64,000 bases of DNA from Cylicocyclus nassatus (GCA_958299035.1 CATQJL010000001.1:53122333-53186332), one strand, 5' to 3'; shown: positions 23,100 to 36,278, counted from the first letter of the stretch. Numbers and translations are program-made. The notes: generated from the letters alone by a model not told the origin.

Positions 23100-26000
23100 T
23101 CAATGCAGTGTATCAATGGCAGTTTCAACAGCATATTGCACCTTTGTGATAGCCATGGCTAAGTTATGCAAATCGGTTTCGTTGCGAGACAAATGATAAT
23201 CTAAGGCTGGGTCGAGAATACTTGAAAAGGACGTGAAACGTGGTGCGTGTGAGGATGGAGAGAAGACCAAATGCCTGTAATATGGATTCTGCGAGTTTGA
23301 ATCTATGAAGGAGCGTTCAATGTGTTGCAGACGGAGGTTGATGGATTCCAGTCGTTCAGGAGTTATGTCAGTTGCGGCATTTGCAATGTCCTGAAAAGGA
23401 AACCACTACATGAAATCAATAGAACAAAAAACCTATGGACTTGTCATTTTATTTGGTACCAACAAGCTAGGAAGTGCTAAAGTGAACACTCTGGAGAAGA
23501 TGACCATCCTTGGAAGTTCCCACAATGACTGTATATTTGATGCTCAAACCACACCTCCGCTTCCATTTGGATCCTTCTTGCTGTGTTGTAGAATCTCCGC
23601 AAAGCTTCTTTGAGGCTACTCAACTTATGTGGTAGCCATGGAGCTTCCCTCGCAATATCCAGCTTCGCGACTTGTACTTCAACTTTGTGGAAAAGAACTA
23701 GAAGAGACTGTGCATAATCAAGAACATTGAATGGAATCACCTAGAAAGAATATTATAAGCTGATCAACATTCGCGATTATGAAGTATACCCTCACCAGAC
23801 TGCTGGCGAGCCGATGAGCAATCTCCAACCACAGTCGTCCGATAGAAGCCATTGACAAAAATTTTGGATCAATGAGATTCTCCACTGTCCACGGAGTTTC
23901 AAACCTTGAACATTTGTAATACTCGGTCGTCTCCATTTGATTAGTCGAACTTACATAGTATGATAAAGAGCATATGACTGTCCAGGACTCGGTTCCAGCT
24001 TCAAATCAGCTGCTGGAACTCCAGCAAATGTGATAAACCTCTGCAATTACTATGTTGCGTCCCGTTTGTGAGAAATTATGAGTATCATTTTTCTTACAAG
24101 GGAGGGTCGCGAAGTTGAAGTGGCCGATCACCACAAACAGCATACTGTTAGTCAGAGCTTTCAAATCTGCTATCCTATCTACAGAGCGCCTTTGTGAGAG
24201 AAGTTATGAGCATTCTTTAGAGTCAAAAAATGAACTGATGGCCGGGATAAAAACATCCCTACAGCCTGTCTAGACTCAAATGAAGCAGCGGCGATGTCCA
24301 GAGTACTTCATACAATAAAATCCTTCTGGGTAACACACTAATACTTTCTACTTCTCCATTTCACGTCTGGAAAGGGTTTAACTGTTTGATTTTATATAGG
24401 CCATCTGTTCATTTTTTCGCCTCAAAAAAAGCTCATAACTTCTCTGACTAAGGCGCTCTGCAGATAAGGAAAGCAGATTTAAAATCAACGTTTTGAGCTC
24501 TCATCAATTATGCGACTTGCATGATCGGCCACTTTGACTTCGTGATCCTCCCTCGTTAGCAGAATAGTCTTTGATGTCAAATTGAGTGAGGAAATATCGA
24601 TTTGCGTTGAAAATTCGGTAATAACAATGATTGAACAACTTGTGGCGAATCGTTCTGCTACCGGAGCAGGAGCCCCACAATCCAAAAAAACCAAAAAGCT
24701 ATAAAAAGCTTCGGTACTGCCTTCAACCTCTTGAATTATCGCTACAGAAAAGTTTGACTCCTAACAAGACCTGCTCTGCCATACAATAACAGTGATTGAT
24801 GTTTCAAGTTAAGCTAGTTGAAATCAACTCTGACGTTCTTGCCAGCTCATCCTCGTACCTAATGCCCTGTTGAGACTGCTTTCGGTTGTGTAGCAAAAAC
24901 AATAGAGGTAGAAAGGATGAAACAGTGCCCACAGGATTGAATTGGGTTCAGCGCAAGGTGAGAAATGGTAATGAGTATCTAGGATTATCACTGGCCCCAT
25001 AAAGCTGAGCTAGTATCAACAAACGCTTCGACTATCTTCAACTTTTGACCCTTTCCTCCAATTTTTACCTATGCTCATTTTGCTAGAATTTTCACCTGAT
25101 AATCCGATCCTCCAGCAGGTAAGCCAATTTCAGGCACAGCGCGATCTCCAACAAAAGGACCTCGTCGTCGAAAATGTCTCCAAAATTCAAGGAGACTTTC
25201 GTCATTGTTATCGGAATAAGGCGTCCTTCAAGAATCTCAGGTATTTTGAGGTAACATTGCATCATTCTCACCTTTGTGCAGCTTCCACTATTGTTCGATA
25301 TAATAAGGGAACAGCTTTGATATCCAAGGACTTTCCGCCGGCTATGTGGTCCACATTAATATAGGCTACAGCTCTGCTTTGTAGCACTCCCAGTCTTTGT
25401 TCGATGAACTCAGATGATCCGATCAAGCCATACTCTTCTCCATCCCAGTGACAAAATACAAGTGACCTTCTCGGTGGATTTGCTCCAAAAACCTGAACAA
25501 GAGTCGAGCCTATCAAGAGAAATCTCCCACTGCATTTCATACCTTGGCTGCAACCCTCGCCACCTCAAGTTGCACTGCAGTTCCTGAGATCGGGTCAATT
25601 GCGCCCTAAACACAATCAGCATTTCCGATGAGAGTCCGATTTTACTTTGAAAGCTTTTCAAGAACCTTAGCCTGATTTGCAGAAGTTACATTACGTAATT
25701 ATCATTAAGGAAAAAAGAAAGTTCTCAAGCACAGACTTTCCACGGAATTATAAGTAGGTATGCACTAGCTGTCAATAAGACATCTGACATTTGCTTTATA
25801 TTGCAAATCTATTGAACCTCCACGATATGCTGTTTCAAGGAAGGCGACGGCTTTTCATACAAGGAGTTATAAGAAATCAGATGTTTGATACATTATTTTG
25901 GGACACGTTATATCATAGACACCCACATACATGCATACTTGCACAATCGTATGAAATTCTTGCTTAAAAACAAGAAAAAGTGGCAAACACCGCCATTTTA

Positions 26001-29000
26001 GCGCTGGACTTCTCCCACATATTTGAATGTGTACCCATAACTACAAGAGTACTGTTTCAATCTTTAACTTCACTAGCATTTGGATAAGTTTGTTAGCCCA
26101 AAATGTCCCAAATTCTTCTTACCTACCTATGATAAAAACAAGTTCTGGCACGAGAGATTTTGAAAAATTGCTCGAATCTTGAAAGGAGAGTCATTGAAGT
26201 GCCATCTCATTACGCATATGTAAATCAGACCTTTCTTTCACATGACATTTAATCAGAAAAAACCACCTTGCCCCAAGCATCCACATGGTTTCCAACCATC
26301 ACCCATCGATCAGGCTCCTTGATCCCTTCCATCATCGCGATGATGTTCGTGATCGTTCGCTTTGCAAATCTGCAAAAATGTTCTCACGGGCTCGACTCAA
26401 GTGAGAAAAAACAAATGCAATCCGAGGATTTGTTTGCACGCTTGCTAATCTACCTAAAGCAGCTCCGACAAAACTAACCTGGAACGTACATTAAGCTGGA
26501 ATTTTCTTTGACTAAACCATTTATAGGTAGAAAGTCCTCCAATCCAGTCTGCACGCTGAAGCTTAGGAAATTTTGATATGCTAATGATCTGGTCGAGATT
26601 TCTGGTATATTATAAAATCTTTACCGTGACAACCGGTCCATCCATATATTCCATAATTTTTTGAGCATCGTCATATCCAATTGGAGTGACGGGTATATCG
26701 GGAAGCAGTCCTAAAAAACTTTCCTTGATACAAAACTAGTTTATAAGTGACGCACTTTTTCTCCTCAAGCTTGCTATAGTTTCCGTTCGAGTGACGTACG
26801 GAAGGGAGGGCAGGAGCGGTGTGAGAGGATCTCCTGGAACTCTGCCAAGTGAACCTCTTTGCGCAGCGAAACCAGGAAGAGAGGAAGAATTTGGGAATGT
26901 CTGAACAGAGTTGAATGAGTGGTTACTAGTGGCGATCTGAGCTTATTTCTGTTTGGAAAAGAGGCGACAGAAATTTATTCGAATGAAAGGAAGTGGTGTC
27001 AGCAAAGACCTTTAACAAGTCCGCTTACTCAAATTTAGAAGGAACTTACTCACAAAGCCTGATTGACATGCGAAAATTTTGAGAATTATTCTAAGCATAC
27101 GAGCGAAAGCGAGTCAGCATCACATTTTTCAGCTCATGTAGGCTTTTTTTTTTCAAATTTCGCGACACTTGTTGGAGACGAAACCCTTTCACCTCCCTCA
27201 CTCAGCTCTCGTTCACTGCCGGTTAAGTTTGAATCACTGAGAATGGTAATCTTTGAAAACGATACTATGCGCATATTCCATTCTCAAACTGGATTTGGAG
27301 TTCCATTTAGAAAATGTTTATAATTATGCCTTTATGTCTTCGCAATTGGCGTTGAAAATTCAATATTTCATAGATCAAGATGATTGTTGTAAAAATTAAT
27401 ATCATTATGTTAGTTTGATATCAATTAAAAGTTTTTTTAATCTTTTAATTGGCGTATAAGTCAACTTCTGCTATTCAAAATTCTCGTATTGAACGACTTA
27501 CAGCATTTTTATTCGATGTAACGTATTGAGCTGGGTCGCTGTAAAGGATTGCTCCTATAGCACCCCTTTTCTCTGCCTCGATGACTTTCTCCGACCTCAC
27601 AAGGCCACCGTACCTTATTAGCACGACCGCACCGTTGACACTGATACCCATCTGGAGAAAACTTGAATTAAGAATTTTGGTGCAAATTTTTCTCCGTGTA
27701 CCTCTTCCAATATCCTAAAATCTTCGAAAGTTCCAAAGTTGCAGTACACAATCCTTCCTTCGACGGAACCATTGGCAGAGTAGGCATTCCACCAAACCTC
27801 TGATCGACCGTCCAAATGCTGAAAAGAACTTGTTTCGCGTACACATCAAAACCCTTCCCACGCGAAAATTGGGTGCTAAACTGCAGCTCAAAGGCAATGT
27901 GATTTTGTATGCAACATTAGTCTGCTGAACGACCTCATTGACGGCTTGAGGAGGTCCACTTGGATGACCGCGTCCACGACTCAAACGCAACCAAGTTCCG
28001 TCTTCTTCCTCCACTTCGACGGTGTTCGGACGTTCGAAGTCTGCGTAGTTGAGAAGTACACTGTAGTTGTAGGTTTTTACTGTGAAACCAAGGCGAATAT
28101 ACTGGAAAAACAAAGAGTAAGTGACTATTGGCAGCTACTCTTGTTACAGTACTTCATCAGCCAATCGCCTTATGATAGCAGCATTTTCGATGGTTCCTGC
28201 GATGTGCGAGGTCTGCGCCATCCATCTAAGATTCTCTTTTATTCTTGCAGGGTCAAATGTTGATGAAAGTTGTTGTGAGATACGGTCAAGCTGAAAAGGA
28301 TTTCATGTGGAAAAATCTGCAGTAAAATCTTGTGAGTATAAATACAAATATTTTTGACGTGTGACCACGAATCTCTGCGAGATTCTTGAGACAATACGAG
28401 CGTGGAAAATTTTGCTTTGATAGAAAATCACAACTAGATTATGGCTTATCCATCTCTCCATATTCACTTCAGTTCTTACATTATCATGCTCAGGCATGCG
28501 AAGTACAGTAATTTCTCGATTGGCTGCATGATGAACAATATTGCAGTTTGCAATCTGTAGTTTGAGATTTTCGTTTTATAAAATTGTGGTGAATTCTACA
28601 CATAGGTTGAGTAGTTCAATTTTTTCAGAAACTTGCTGATTTAATAGATTTACTCAGTGATCCTTCTCAAACTGCTTTTCATTATTACCAAATAATCCTA
28701 CAGAGATATGTTTGTAGCAATTCTGCAAACTGTCAGAAACGACTACGATAATTTTTTTTGCAAGTATGGAACATACCATTAGATATTATGTCTTTCGGTA
28801 TGTACAATCACTGTATTTATATACACATATTCAAGACAAAAATGGCTATAAAATGAGGACTATCCTGCATTTTCAACGACTAATGTAAAGCAAAGGGTGT
28901 ACGTACACAACACACAAGCTTATTGTCTCTACACCAAAATAAATTCTCTAACTAATCAGAATTTCTTCGAATTTGACCTATGTTCAAAACGTTCTATATA

Positions 29001-30343
29001 AATGATCACTGAATGTATTTCAAGAGCTTTTTTATTGGAGCATCATCTAAGTCAGAAATTCGATAGATATCAAAAAATTATTCGCAATTTCATGAAACTT
29101 GTGTTGGAAGATCTTATCGCACTGCCACGTTTTCCTCGTGATAAATACGTTGCAACAGGAAAAAATACATTTCTGAAATTTGCATCCTAGACTAGATCGT
29201 TGGACTCCAGAGTTTAGCATTATCTTCTACCATAGGTTTTGCGCGATAGTTACGTCGAGACGAAAAAAAAGTGAAGAGCTCAGTTATAATGATATAATGG
29301 CATAGACAAAACTCATTATGGATGAAGATTTTTGTGCGTCTTAGCATGATGATATTCAAAGGATGATTCATAAAACTCTAACTTAAAACACTCAGCAAAA
29401 GTGAAAACTGACCTCCTCCCTATTTTCTCGCAGATGAACGATATTTGGGGATATTTGCTCCTCACACGGTTTGTGTCTGAGAGCTATGAGAGCCATGACA
29501 AACAACAGACTGACGGTAGCCAAAATTCCAAAAAGCGAGGCAGCAAACGCCACGGGCAGCCATTGGTCGCGATGTTCACCAGACTTCCTGTATAGAAGAA
29601 TTGATCATCTTGCTCAAGCATTAGGTTGGTATGTAAGTCTCGTGTCAAAATTACTGGAAACCTAAAATAAAGTTCCTATCTTCAACGAAATTGTTTTACT
29701 TGACATTTGGCAGAGAAAGAAGATCCTGTGCATTCTAGAAGTATTTGAATCAAAATATCTAATTGGCATCTCAGCTATACAGGCTGATAGAGATGAACCT
29801 CAAAAGGTCCTTTCTAAATTTCTGTTTTTTTAAATTTCGATAGCTAAAATTGCTGAAACGTCTAATTGAAACAATGGTACTTTTGTTTCAAATACTTCCA
29901 AATAGTTATGACTATCAATTTCTTTCACATTCTTTGATTTTATTCCAAAAAGAACTCTTATATATGGTAAAACATTCTTAATATGTTATTAAAAGTATAC
30001 AGTAAATCAAAAAGTTTTATTGGATATTTTGGAACAAATTATAAATTTCTCTGTAGCCAATAATATGGGAGAGCTGACGTTTCTAGGAACGAGACACTGC
30101 GAATCAGGCAACAGAATTGCTGTACGAATGGGATCACCAAGCTCGTCTACTTTGCTTTTGACTGATAGATATGGAGCACTGTTTTTCAATAGTTGATCAA
30201 ATTCATGAAGCTTACTTCCTCCTTATCAAGGATGACCGCGAGGTTCTCAGTGAATTCTGGCCATTCGACGACGTCTCATCACTCATGAGCCGCTCCCGGG
30301 CGAGGAAGTCATCTATCACCAGCGGCGAAGCCACTGAGGGCAT
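23100..30343 (-). CDS. M28 metallopeptidase, glutamate carboxypeptidase II (NAALADase)-like, type II membrane protein, multi-exon
   Basis: Spliced reading of the minus strand gives about 800 residues colinear with human GCPII (about 750). By family, it is a di-zinc exopeptidase on the outer cell surface. Residues 1-51 are a cytoplasmic tail. One membrane segment (about 53-79, starting WLPVAFAASL) follows, then a luminal stem, a PA-like apical domain (about 150-350) with RYGGLVRSEKV and ILYSDPAQY, the M28 catalytic domain (about 370-600) and a helical dimerisation domain (about 620-800). Zinc and catalytic residues are visible: GNHVDAWG (His about 423), GAIDP (Asp 433), DGEEYG (catalytic Glu 469 and zinc Glu 470), YINVD (Asp 498) and YALYH (His 594). 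NXS/T sites include NYS, NGS, NSS and NET. The start at 30343 is the first in-frame Met after a stop. Family assignment is firm; substrate is not, because pocket residues differ from GCPII. One junction near 23940 is irregular. Confidence 0.93.
23100..30343 (-). other. Exon map of the M28 peptidase gene
   Basis: Exons chosen by reading-frame continuity, GT/AG sites and family alignment, in transcription order: 30343-30216; 29587-29413; 28290-28153; 28101-27934 (alternative donor gives 27916); 27818-27702; 27651-27502; 26900-26756; 26710-26625; 26555-26479; 26369-26267; 25605-25543; 25492-25272; 25225-25096; 24040-23955; about 23934-23796; 23740-23555; 23390-23100 (stop TGA at 23102-23100). 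Phases agree at every junction except between the exons ending at 23955 and starting near 23934. Weakest acceptors are at 25225 (TTGAAG) and the donor of the exon ending at 27934. Introns run from 50 nt (25542-25493) to about 1.1 kb (25095-24041 and 29412-28291). Confidence 0.82.
24096..24557. mobile_element. Fold-back (inverted-repeat) element inside the M28 gene intron
   Basis: The left arm (about 24096-24252) and the right arm (about 24388-24557) are imperfect reverse complements over about 160 bp. Matching landmarks are the GGGAGG..CGAAGT..AAGTGGCCGATCA block at 24101-24130 against 24522-24552, and AGAGCGCC..GAGAAGTTATGAGC at 24183-24211 against 24430-24457. It lies wholly within the 1.05-kb intron 25095-24041 and has no ORF of note. 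A related single arm (GCTCATAACTTCTTTCGGAAGAGCGC) occurs at about 1742-1767. This is probably a non-autonomous DNA element; terminal duplications were not resolved. Confidence 0.65.
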
Positions 30344-30430
30344 CTCTTCATCCAGTAGACCAGCCTAGTGACTACCGCGACTGTCGAGCGACGGCTCCAT
30401 CGTTGTGCATGTGACTGAAAGACGACCAAA
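30344..30430 (-). promoter_or_regulatory. 5' leader of the M28 gene: possible spliced-leader acceptor and upstream ATGs
   Basis: A CTTTCAG acceptor ends at 30415, 71 nt upstream of the chosen start codon, with no visible upstream donor exon. That is what a nematode SL trans-splice site would look like, but it is inference. Downstream are two ATGs. The second (30400-30398) is in frame with the peptidase but is stopped by TAG at 30367-30365 after 11 codons. A second acceptor-like CACTAG lies exactly at that stop. Either the leader carries short upstream ORFs or the 5' exon is spliced at 30364. Confidence 0.45.
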
Positions 30431-33400
30431 TAGGATTAGACGAGAGTTTCTGTGGCTGCGAATGGCGAGACAATTGCCGGTGCGAGTGACGCGCCAAAGC
30501 ACGAACGATCTGCGAAATTGTTGAGCGCGCTAATTAGTACTACAAAGAAATGCAAATGGCCTTGCGGGTGCCCGTGTGAATTCGCTGCAGATGAGCAGCC
30601 AAAAAGTTCGACACCGCGGTCAAAAACGAAATGGAGAGCTGGGGGTGTGAAGGGCGTTTGAGATTGGAATGCATACGGGATGAAGCAATTCTGAACTGGG
30701 GGTGGGAGGGGAGGGGGGAGAAGATGATGTGCCTTTCTTCTTGCCTTTCTTGTTAGAAGACTCGGATACAGAGGCATTTTATTGTTGAATCTAAGACAAA
30801 TTTGAGCATTGCGCACATTATATGAAATATAGAGACTATACAAAAGTATACAGTAAATTCCAATTCGCAAAAGAGCGTTGTTGCATTTTTCTGCAGTTCC
30901 CTGAAAAACCTGGAAACCTGAGTTTCATATCTGGCTTAAGTGGCGAAAGAATAACGGGCTATTCATTGGCTTCATTTTCACCTTTACGGGCATGAATTAC
31001 GGATTCAAAGGTGATTTCTAAAGGCACTTCATCCTCTACTGTCTCTTCTTCTAGAAATTTTCCTCCTTTTGGAAGAATTACTGGGAACATCTTCTAATAA
31101 AAAAACCCCTTTGAGTTCTAAAACGTTTAACAAGCGTCAAGATTTTCCGAAAGGACTACCGAGAATTCGAGAATTGGATTTTCAAGTGTGACAAGCATCT
31201 ATTGAAAAACCTATCTTTACAAATTTGAACCTAAGAAAAATATTTTCTTACAACAAAACTCGTGTAACAACCTAACGAAAGTTTGCATTATAATTTTCTT
31301 CAAAAAACATCAGCCCAAATCCAATTATTAAGCCAAAGTTTTCCAGCAACTGAGTTCGTCAATGCAATTGTCTGCTCTAAAAATGGCTGTGTGGAGGCTG
31401 AGCAAATAATATCTACCAAAACGGTTTAGGAGACTATGTGCTTAAAAAAATGACAAAACAAACAAGTTCATTTTGTTGCCAACCAAATATGGCGTTCCGC
31501 AGCGACGTGCATAGACCGAAGTTAAAGTTTTATGATGATTTTCTATTCCTGCGTGCTTTGCAATCTCTGGAGGCTAAGTGCCTTTTTCGAACTTGAGATA
31601 ATCTCGAGAGAAAGAAGTTCGACCAATGCTTGAAGAAAGCGATCGGCAATTTATCATGCAGGAATTCAAATCCATTCATATTCTATTGAATTTAGGGCTT
31701 TCTGACTTGTTTACCTATAAGCATGTCACAGTCTTCCTGACATATAGAAGTGGCTGGTAGCTGTTTGTTTGGGGTGTCTTTGTCTTTTCTCTCTGGTGCA
31801 GCAGGCTGTTCTATTAAAGTTTAATCACGTGTGCAGAAAAGAGCAGAAAATATTCTGTTTTGGCGCTAGGAATCCAAAAATGCCAGTAAGCAAAGAAACT
31901 GAAAAGAATTTACTGAGAGTAATGCTACACTTTGGCCGCATGCACAGTCTTGCTTTCACGCTTATACAACGATGAGCACTAACTAGAGGCTGACTTTTCG
32001 ATTTGTTGTTAGAGCTAGAAGAAACAAAAATTGAGGTGATGACATTTCTGACATGCATCGGACATCGAAACCTACAAGCAGGCTTAGGCTCAGTTCAAAG
32101 GCTTTTGATGTTTTCTAAATACTTCAATTTTATATCATGATGCCCCGCTGGTCATAGGTACTAAACTCAGTCAAAGCGAAAAGTGTCTCCAGCGTGGCAA
32201 AAAAAGTTATTCGCTTGAGTGATACATTTATGAATGAGCGTTGCGCCAGAGCCAAAGGTGGGGAAGGTGAGAACGACGACTACAGCTTCATCACGTCAAA
32301 TGAATGGCATCAAGCTTCATACCTCCACGATGGCTTTTTTGAGAAGCCTTTTATAGCTAAAATAATCGCGCTGCATAATCAGTTCGTCTATCGCAACGTA
32401 TGTCTGGAAAACGTTACGAAAAGCACAACCATGCCGCATGTAGTCTAGACAGAATACAATATTGCTGTTACTGCTTAACATTTGCTACAAAGTTCTGGGA
32501 AAATCAGTGAGCTGCCTCAATGAAGAAGATGCAAAATGAATATCTGCAAGTTGAAATTTGTTTGCAGAGATTCAAAGAAGTTCAAGTCGTGATTGTTTCA
32601 CTAGCGCCTTTCAAACTGAAAGGCTCACACGTACCTCAGTGGCCCTAACATAGACCTTGGGAGGGGAGGACTGCGAGGAAGGGGTGTGCATAAGCAACAA
32701 AATCATGCAATTGACTTGCTTTTACTTGAGCGCAATCAACATTTTTTGAATTCTATCCGAATCAACATTAGGCTAAGAAATCGAAGGTTGGCTGCCGTCT
32801 CTACTTTTTTTGAGTTTCAGCAGGATAATTGGATCAAAAGAATTATTCATTTTCAAGCACGCAAGCATTTGTTGGCGAGGCTATGAAACTTCGGAGTTAA
32901 AATTTTATATTGCTTTTGAAAATCTTAATTTTTGTAACTTCAAAAAGTTGAATCTTTTCAGTTTGATTGCTCCGCTCAAAAAACTGTGAACTCGTGTCAG
33001 CTTTGATACGAGGGACTAAAAAAGTTCATTGTGTGAGCGCGCTTGCAACAATCTGTACTTCCATAAACATGGACGGGAGCACTTGGAACATTCATAAAAT
33101 CGCCAAGTGCAGTAAACATTTTTTGTTTGGAAAATATAGCAGCGGCACAGGTGGTACGAAGCGCAAGCATTAACGGATCCAAAGCACAGAATTTCTTGCT
33201 CTCGAAAAGCGCTTAGCTATACAATCGCTGAAAATGGGCGAAAAGCCGCGACTGATTGAATTCGAGCACGATGAATAGAAAACGGAGTTATGTGATCGGA
33301 GCGAGGTGCCAGAATCGTACGCGATGAAAGGACGGGCGAGGCCGTAAACGAGAAGTGCCTGTCAGCGGACAAACTGAGGAAAGCATGAGGTTGGTGGTGA

Positions 33401-34093
33401 CTATTCGGTCTCAAACAGCCACATTTGGTTGAATGCTTGGCACACACGAATGAGCTCTTAACTTTCGGGAAAGGAAGAATTGCGATGAGTTTTCCACTGC
33501 GACGTATCTACCGTGACAGAACCGCCGGAATGTTATAACTTTTCTCAGATTGATGATTCTAAAGATAACAAATCTATCAATGAACTAAAGTCTAGAGATT
33601 CAATGTTCCACAGAATTTCTGAAAATGCTTTATTTGCGTTGTAGCCACTATTTATCGCGACTAAGTCAGAATGCGATAATTTTTCCAGAAGTACCAAAGG
33701 CTTCAAAATACACCTTTTTAACTTCCGCAGACTTCGGCTTAGGCAAGTTTCAAAAAATTAAAAATTTTTTGTACAAAGATTATTCAGATTGTCTTCATTA
33801 TCGGAACTAAACCAATCCTGTGTGAAAGAGTTTTTCCTAGATTTTTCGGACAACTAGCACTTTGATTATCAAATTTGATTGAGTTTCATTATTTTGGCAA
33901 TATCTGCTTGAGTTAACTTATGCACTTGTTATATTTAACAAATTAGACTGATTCTGAGTTGATTAGAACTTTTATTGTTATTTATTTTGTCTTTTCCCTT
34001 TGAAAATGTGATAGAAGTCTATAATCAATAATGAGTTGTGGCGTGCGAACGTATAGCAAACAAAATAAATAGATGAATAGATATTTTCTTAGC
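30431..34093. other. Upstream region of the M28 gene and intergenic DNA
   Basis: The first 400 bases are GC-richer than the rest, with a G-rich stretch at about 30690-30720, and may include the promoter of the minus-strand gene. That is position-based inference. A 144-codon minus-strand frame here lacks an ATG start and family resemblance. The remainder is AT-rich with nothing recognised. Confidence 0.45.
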
Positions 34094-34407
34094 AGTGGCG
34101 CTCCCAGAATTTCGTCCGGGGAAGAAATTTTTTGGCCTCACCCCGCACTCGAAAATTTTGGGGTGCTTCTCAAAATTTTTGAGGATATATAGTTCCTGAA
34201 ATCTAGAAGAAGGGAGGAGTTTTCCGGCGGCAGCTGTCCCCCCAGAAAATTCTTTTACAAGGCTAATTTGGAATTCAAAAAACTCTAAATATTATTTTAT
34301 TCAGTTACAAGATTAAAAAATTCACTTGCACATTTTCATAGCCCTTGTAAGTAAATTTCAAAAATATAGCTACCCATTCTCGGGGAAGGCCCCCTCGGTC
34401 CGCCAGT
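34094..34407. mobile_element. Small MITE with AGTGGCG / CGCCAGT ends
   Basis: Left end AGTGGCGCTCCCAG and right end CTCGGTCCGCCAGT are imperfect inverted repeats. The flanks are AT-rich, while the ends carry GGGGAAG / CTTCCCC-type blocks. It is about 314 bp with no ORF. Superfamily (hAT- or CACTA-like) is undecided. Confidence 0.4.
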
Positions 34408-36246
34408 ATTTGTCACTGAAGACAATCGGATAATATACAGTGATGAAGTGCTAGGAATGCAAACAGTATTTTGAGGTTACTGATTGTGAGAAGAGTTAGC
34501 CTATGCCACACAATTTGTTATGCACGCTATTGTTCCATCTCTGAACAAGCAATCCCATTTGTTTATTGAAAACATCTCTTTTGGTATTGGCATAATTTTC
34601 CATTGTTTTTTTATAAATAGTTATTGACTGCCATGTAAGAGAATGTGATAACATTATATTTTCAATCTATGCATGGGGAATTTCATGCATGTAGCTGTTT
34701 TTCTTTATTGACGTTAAAAGTGATTGATAGATTTTACACAATGGAAACGATAGATAAAGGCCAAGAAAGAACTTCGCATAGTCAGAACAACTACATATTT
34801 ATCAAGATCATCGCCCATTCGAAATTTGACTATGAAAACAAACCAAAGACGCATAGTCGTACATATCTTCGAGGCTCGACTATTACTTTACATTCCTTCA
34901 ACAGTAGTTCACATCAATACTGGCTCGAGATATATTTCACAAATATAATATTCACTAATTCACTTACCGAATATTGATGCTTCTTTATTCAGAAATAAGC
35001 TCAAATATCAAAACGCTTACGATCCACCTTTGTTTATGATAGACAGCAGAATTTTTAACTCTTGCGAACCCAAACCATTCGGACTCCCACAAAATTCAAA
35101 AAATTACCTACTCAATCACATAACAAACTTTAACATCTAAGCTTAGACCTTGTTAAATGAAATCTTATCAGACAATTTGTTTTTTAAAGAACGTCGAGCT
35201 CCTCATTTTTCTTTACTTGAAAATTCCAAAAAATTTTGTATAATTTCACTAAATTACATGAAGGGGACAAGAAACTATTAATCACCGTAATTGCTATCCT
35301 GATGAGCGTGACGTATAGCAATACTACAATTTTGCAATGCACTTTACTGAACTTTTTTCTGAAAGCAATTACAGCTGCGAAAGCATTTGGAAATTTGAGC
35401 GCTTTCAGATTTTCAAAAATATCTTTCTGAAAAAATCTCAAAAACTGCATATGTGCAATTTCTGTACTTGAAAAAAATTAGTGGATAAATCGGAACCTGA
35501 AAAAATTCCCAGAAAATGGAATGCTCTCTATATTCCTTGTAACAGACCTGTGTTCGGTGAGGTATCTATTGCAATTTAATTCTGATTTTTCTGTCATTGT
35601 GTGTCTCGTTCTTATAGAGCAGTTCACCCAATGATCATACTAATCATCAGAAAAATAAAAATTATTTTTATTGCATGCAGCCTATAGACTACGATTTGAC
35701 CTGATTCATAATAAGAGAAAGTTTCCATAAGATCCCGTGTATCACATCCTTTTTCCAAACAATTCTAAGGATCCATTTGAGAAATGTAAATGCTTCATTG
35801 CAGACCTATTTCAAGATATTTATAAATGGAAACTACTAGTGGGCGCTAAATCAAATCATCAAGACTCTGGATGTAAAAGCTTCGAAATTCAGGATGATTT
35901 AAAGCAACTTACGACTCGAACAAAAAAATTTTGAATTTTCGAAAGCTCAGATGACACCTACAAAAGGTTTGCAAGTGTTTATAACCTTTAATTCTAGGCG
36001 TCCTTTTCATTTTTCACGATGAGAGTTGGAGAGAGAGTAGCAACAAACCAACTTATTCTACATTATCGAAGCTGCGTTCTTTGCAAAGTAGTACCGACAG
36101 TAAGCAATCAGATACTAGCCATGAAGCGATGCGACCGAGAAAACAAGATTGCAATCAAGAAAGTGAGAATCGGGAAAAGGAAGTGCATTGGTGGCTGCAG
36201 AAATTTCTCGCGAGTCCCTCCGTGTCAGGCGCTGGTAAAAAATGGA

Positions 36247-36278
36247 GCCGCTAAGCTTGTGCAATCGTGCTTAGCGGC
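36247..36278. repeat. 10-bp perfect stem-loop
   Basis: GCCGCTAAGC (36247-36256) pairs with GCTTAGCGGC (36269-36278) around a 12-nt loop. It is not a histone-type stem and no associated gene was recognised. Confidence 0.4.

Noticed and set aside
25499..25542. A 17-nt micro-exon after a TTGATAG acceptor in the peptidase gene
   Set aside because: It would need a 33-nt intron; the downstream TTGTTCAG acceptor gives a 50-nt intron and keeps the conserved frame.
30436..30870. 144-codon minus-strand frame upstream of the peptidase
   Set aside because: It begins with TTG rather than ATG, has no domain, and overlaps the GC-rich leader/promoter region.
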